Shown here: piece by piece, positions 63,770-64,000 of the stretch | How the letters are laid out: each line of letters opens with the position of its first letter | How positions within the stretch are numbered: the first letter of the stretch is position 1 | Source: Peptoniphilus lacydonensis | Lineage (GTDB): Bacteria > Bacillota > Clostridia > Tissierellales > Peptoniphilaceae | Direction of reading: 5' to 3' | Length of the DNA stretch: 64,000 bases | Assembly (NCBI RefSeq): GCF_900106515.1 | Contig: NZ_FNWF01000002.1 | Coordinates: 30,001 to 94,000, forward strand | The notes under the pieces: generated by a model | What the model saw: only the letters and a program-made list of their open reading frames with translations | Database searches by the model: none | What the model was told of the DNA's origin: nothing | Made by a program: the position numbers and the translations under genes

Positions 63770-64000
63770 ATGAAAAATAATAAAATTGATAACGAAAAAC
63801 TAAACAAAGAAAAACAAGATGCTCTACACAATGTTTTATCAAAAATTGAAAAACAGTATGGTGAAGGATCTGTCATGATTCTTGGAGATGATGTGAGGCT
63901 TGATATTGATTCTATACCAACAGGCTCTCTCGCTCTAGATATAGCTCTTGGCATAGGTGGTATTCCAAAGGGAAGAATTATTGAGATTTATGGACCAGAA
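63770..64000 (+). CDS. recA: Recombinase RecA (N-terminal part, cut by window end)
   Basis: ATG 63770 with AAGGAG before it opens 77 codons to the window end. Residues about 20-75 read [19 protein letters not shown], then the RecA strand [20 protein letters not shown] and RIIEIYGPE, just before the Walker A. First 15 residues are lysine- and asparagine-rich. Homologous recombination and SOS control; its inhibitor recX is at 25.6 kb. Confidence 0.97.
   Translation, partial: MKNNKIDNEKLNKEKQDALHNVLSKIEKQYGEGSVMILGDDVRLDIDSIPTGSLALDIALGIGGIPKGRIIEIYGPE

Overview
The window comes from a low-GC, AT-rich Gram-positive anaerobe. PolC, the FtsW/PBP pair, UppS-CdsA-RseP-IspG, rubrerythrin and the tightly overlapping operons with many TTG/GTG starts fit a Firmicute. 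My best guess is the Tissierellia/Peptoniphilaceae type (Peptoniphilus/Parvimonas-like). That is inference from gene content and style, not a database match.

Bases 1-9,850 are an accessory island full of decay. It opens with the end of an ArsR-like regulator and an arsenic operon: a frameshifted ACR3 pump, an ArsP/YraQ-type permease, a Cys-rich thioredoxin-like protein and an arsenate reductase. Next comes a stretch with a decayed minus-strand gene and two copies of a ~97-bp sequence. Each copy contains the end of a 23S rRNA methyltransferase (RlmD/RumA-like) reading frame, a known landing site for integrative elements. The copies bracket a 1.8-kb module with an unknown 127-aa protein and a C45/choloylglycine-type hydrolase. 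Then follow a flavodoxin, an XRE regulator with an ImmA/IrrE protease broken by one in-frame TGA, a 54-aa zinc-ribbon peptide, a 44-aa peptide with apparent ATA start, a structured leader, a sigma-like protein, a 16-residue-repeat peptide, and two adjacent decayed TIR-domain genes that look like the remains of an anti-phage defence locus.

Bases 9,850-16,550 hold an aldehyde dehydrogenase, a convergent lantibiotic/bacitracin-type ABC transporter with its divergent two-component system, and a small secreted protein.

Bases 17,000-64,000 are core chromosome with few gaps. First is yebC-deoC-lgt-queH-capA-trmN6-rsmI followed by nurA-herA. Minus-strand recX and a GIY-YIG gene come next, then FHA-rodA/ftsW-PBP-ispD-ispF-transaldolase-glpX-rho-rpmE, then prmC-prfA and rubrerythrin. 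The rest is rpsB-tsf-pyrH-frr, uppS-cdsA-rseP-ispG-polC, rimP-nusA-ylxR-infB-rbfA-nrnA-truB-ribF, rpsO-pnp-dut, and ftsK-rimO-pgsA-cinA-recA (recA runs off the end). These make cell envelope, isoprenoids, ribosomes, translation and RNA decay machinery, and the replicative polymerase.

The points most worth a second look are the twin TIR pseudogenes, the 48-nt/16-residue CPKEYE repeat peptide, the RlmD-tail repeats, the NurA-HerA pair inside a housekeeping operon, a PolC whose PHP domain has lost metal-ligand histidines, and the attenuator-like leader of the nusA operon. No tRNA, rRNA, CRISPR array or intact transposase was seen.
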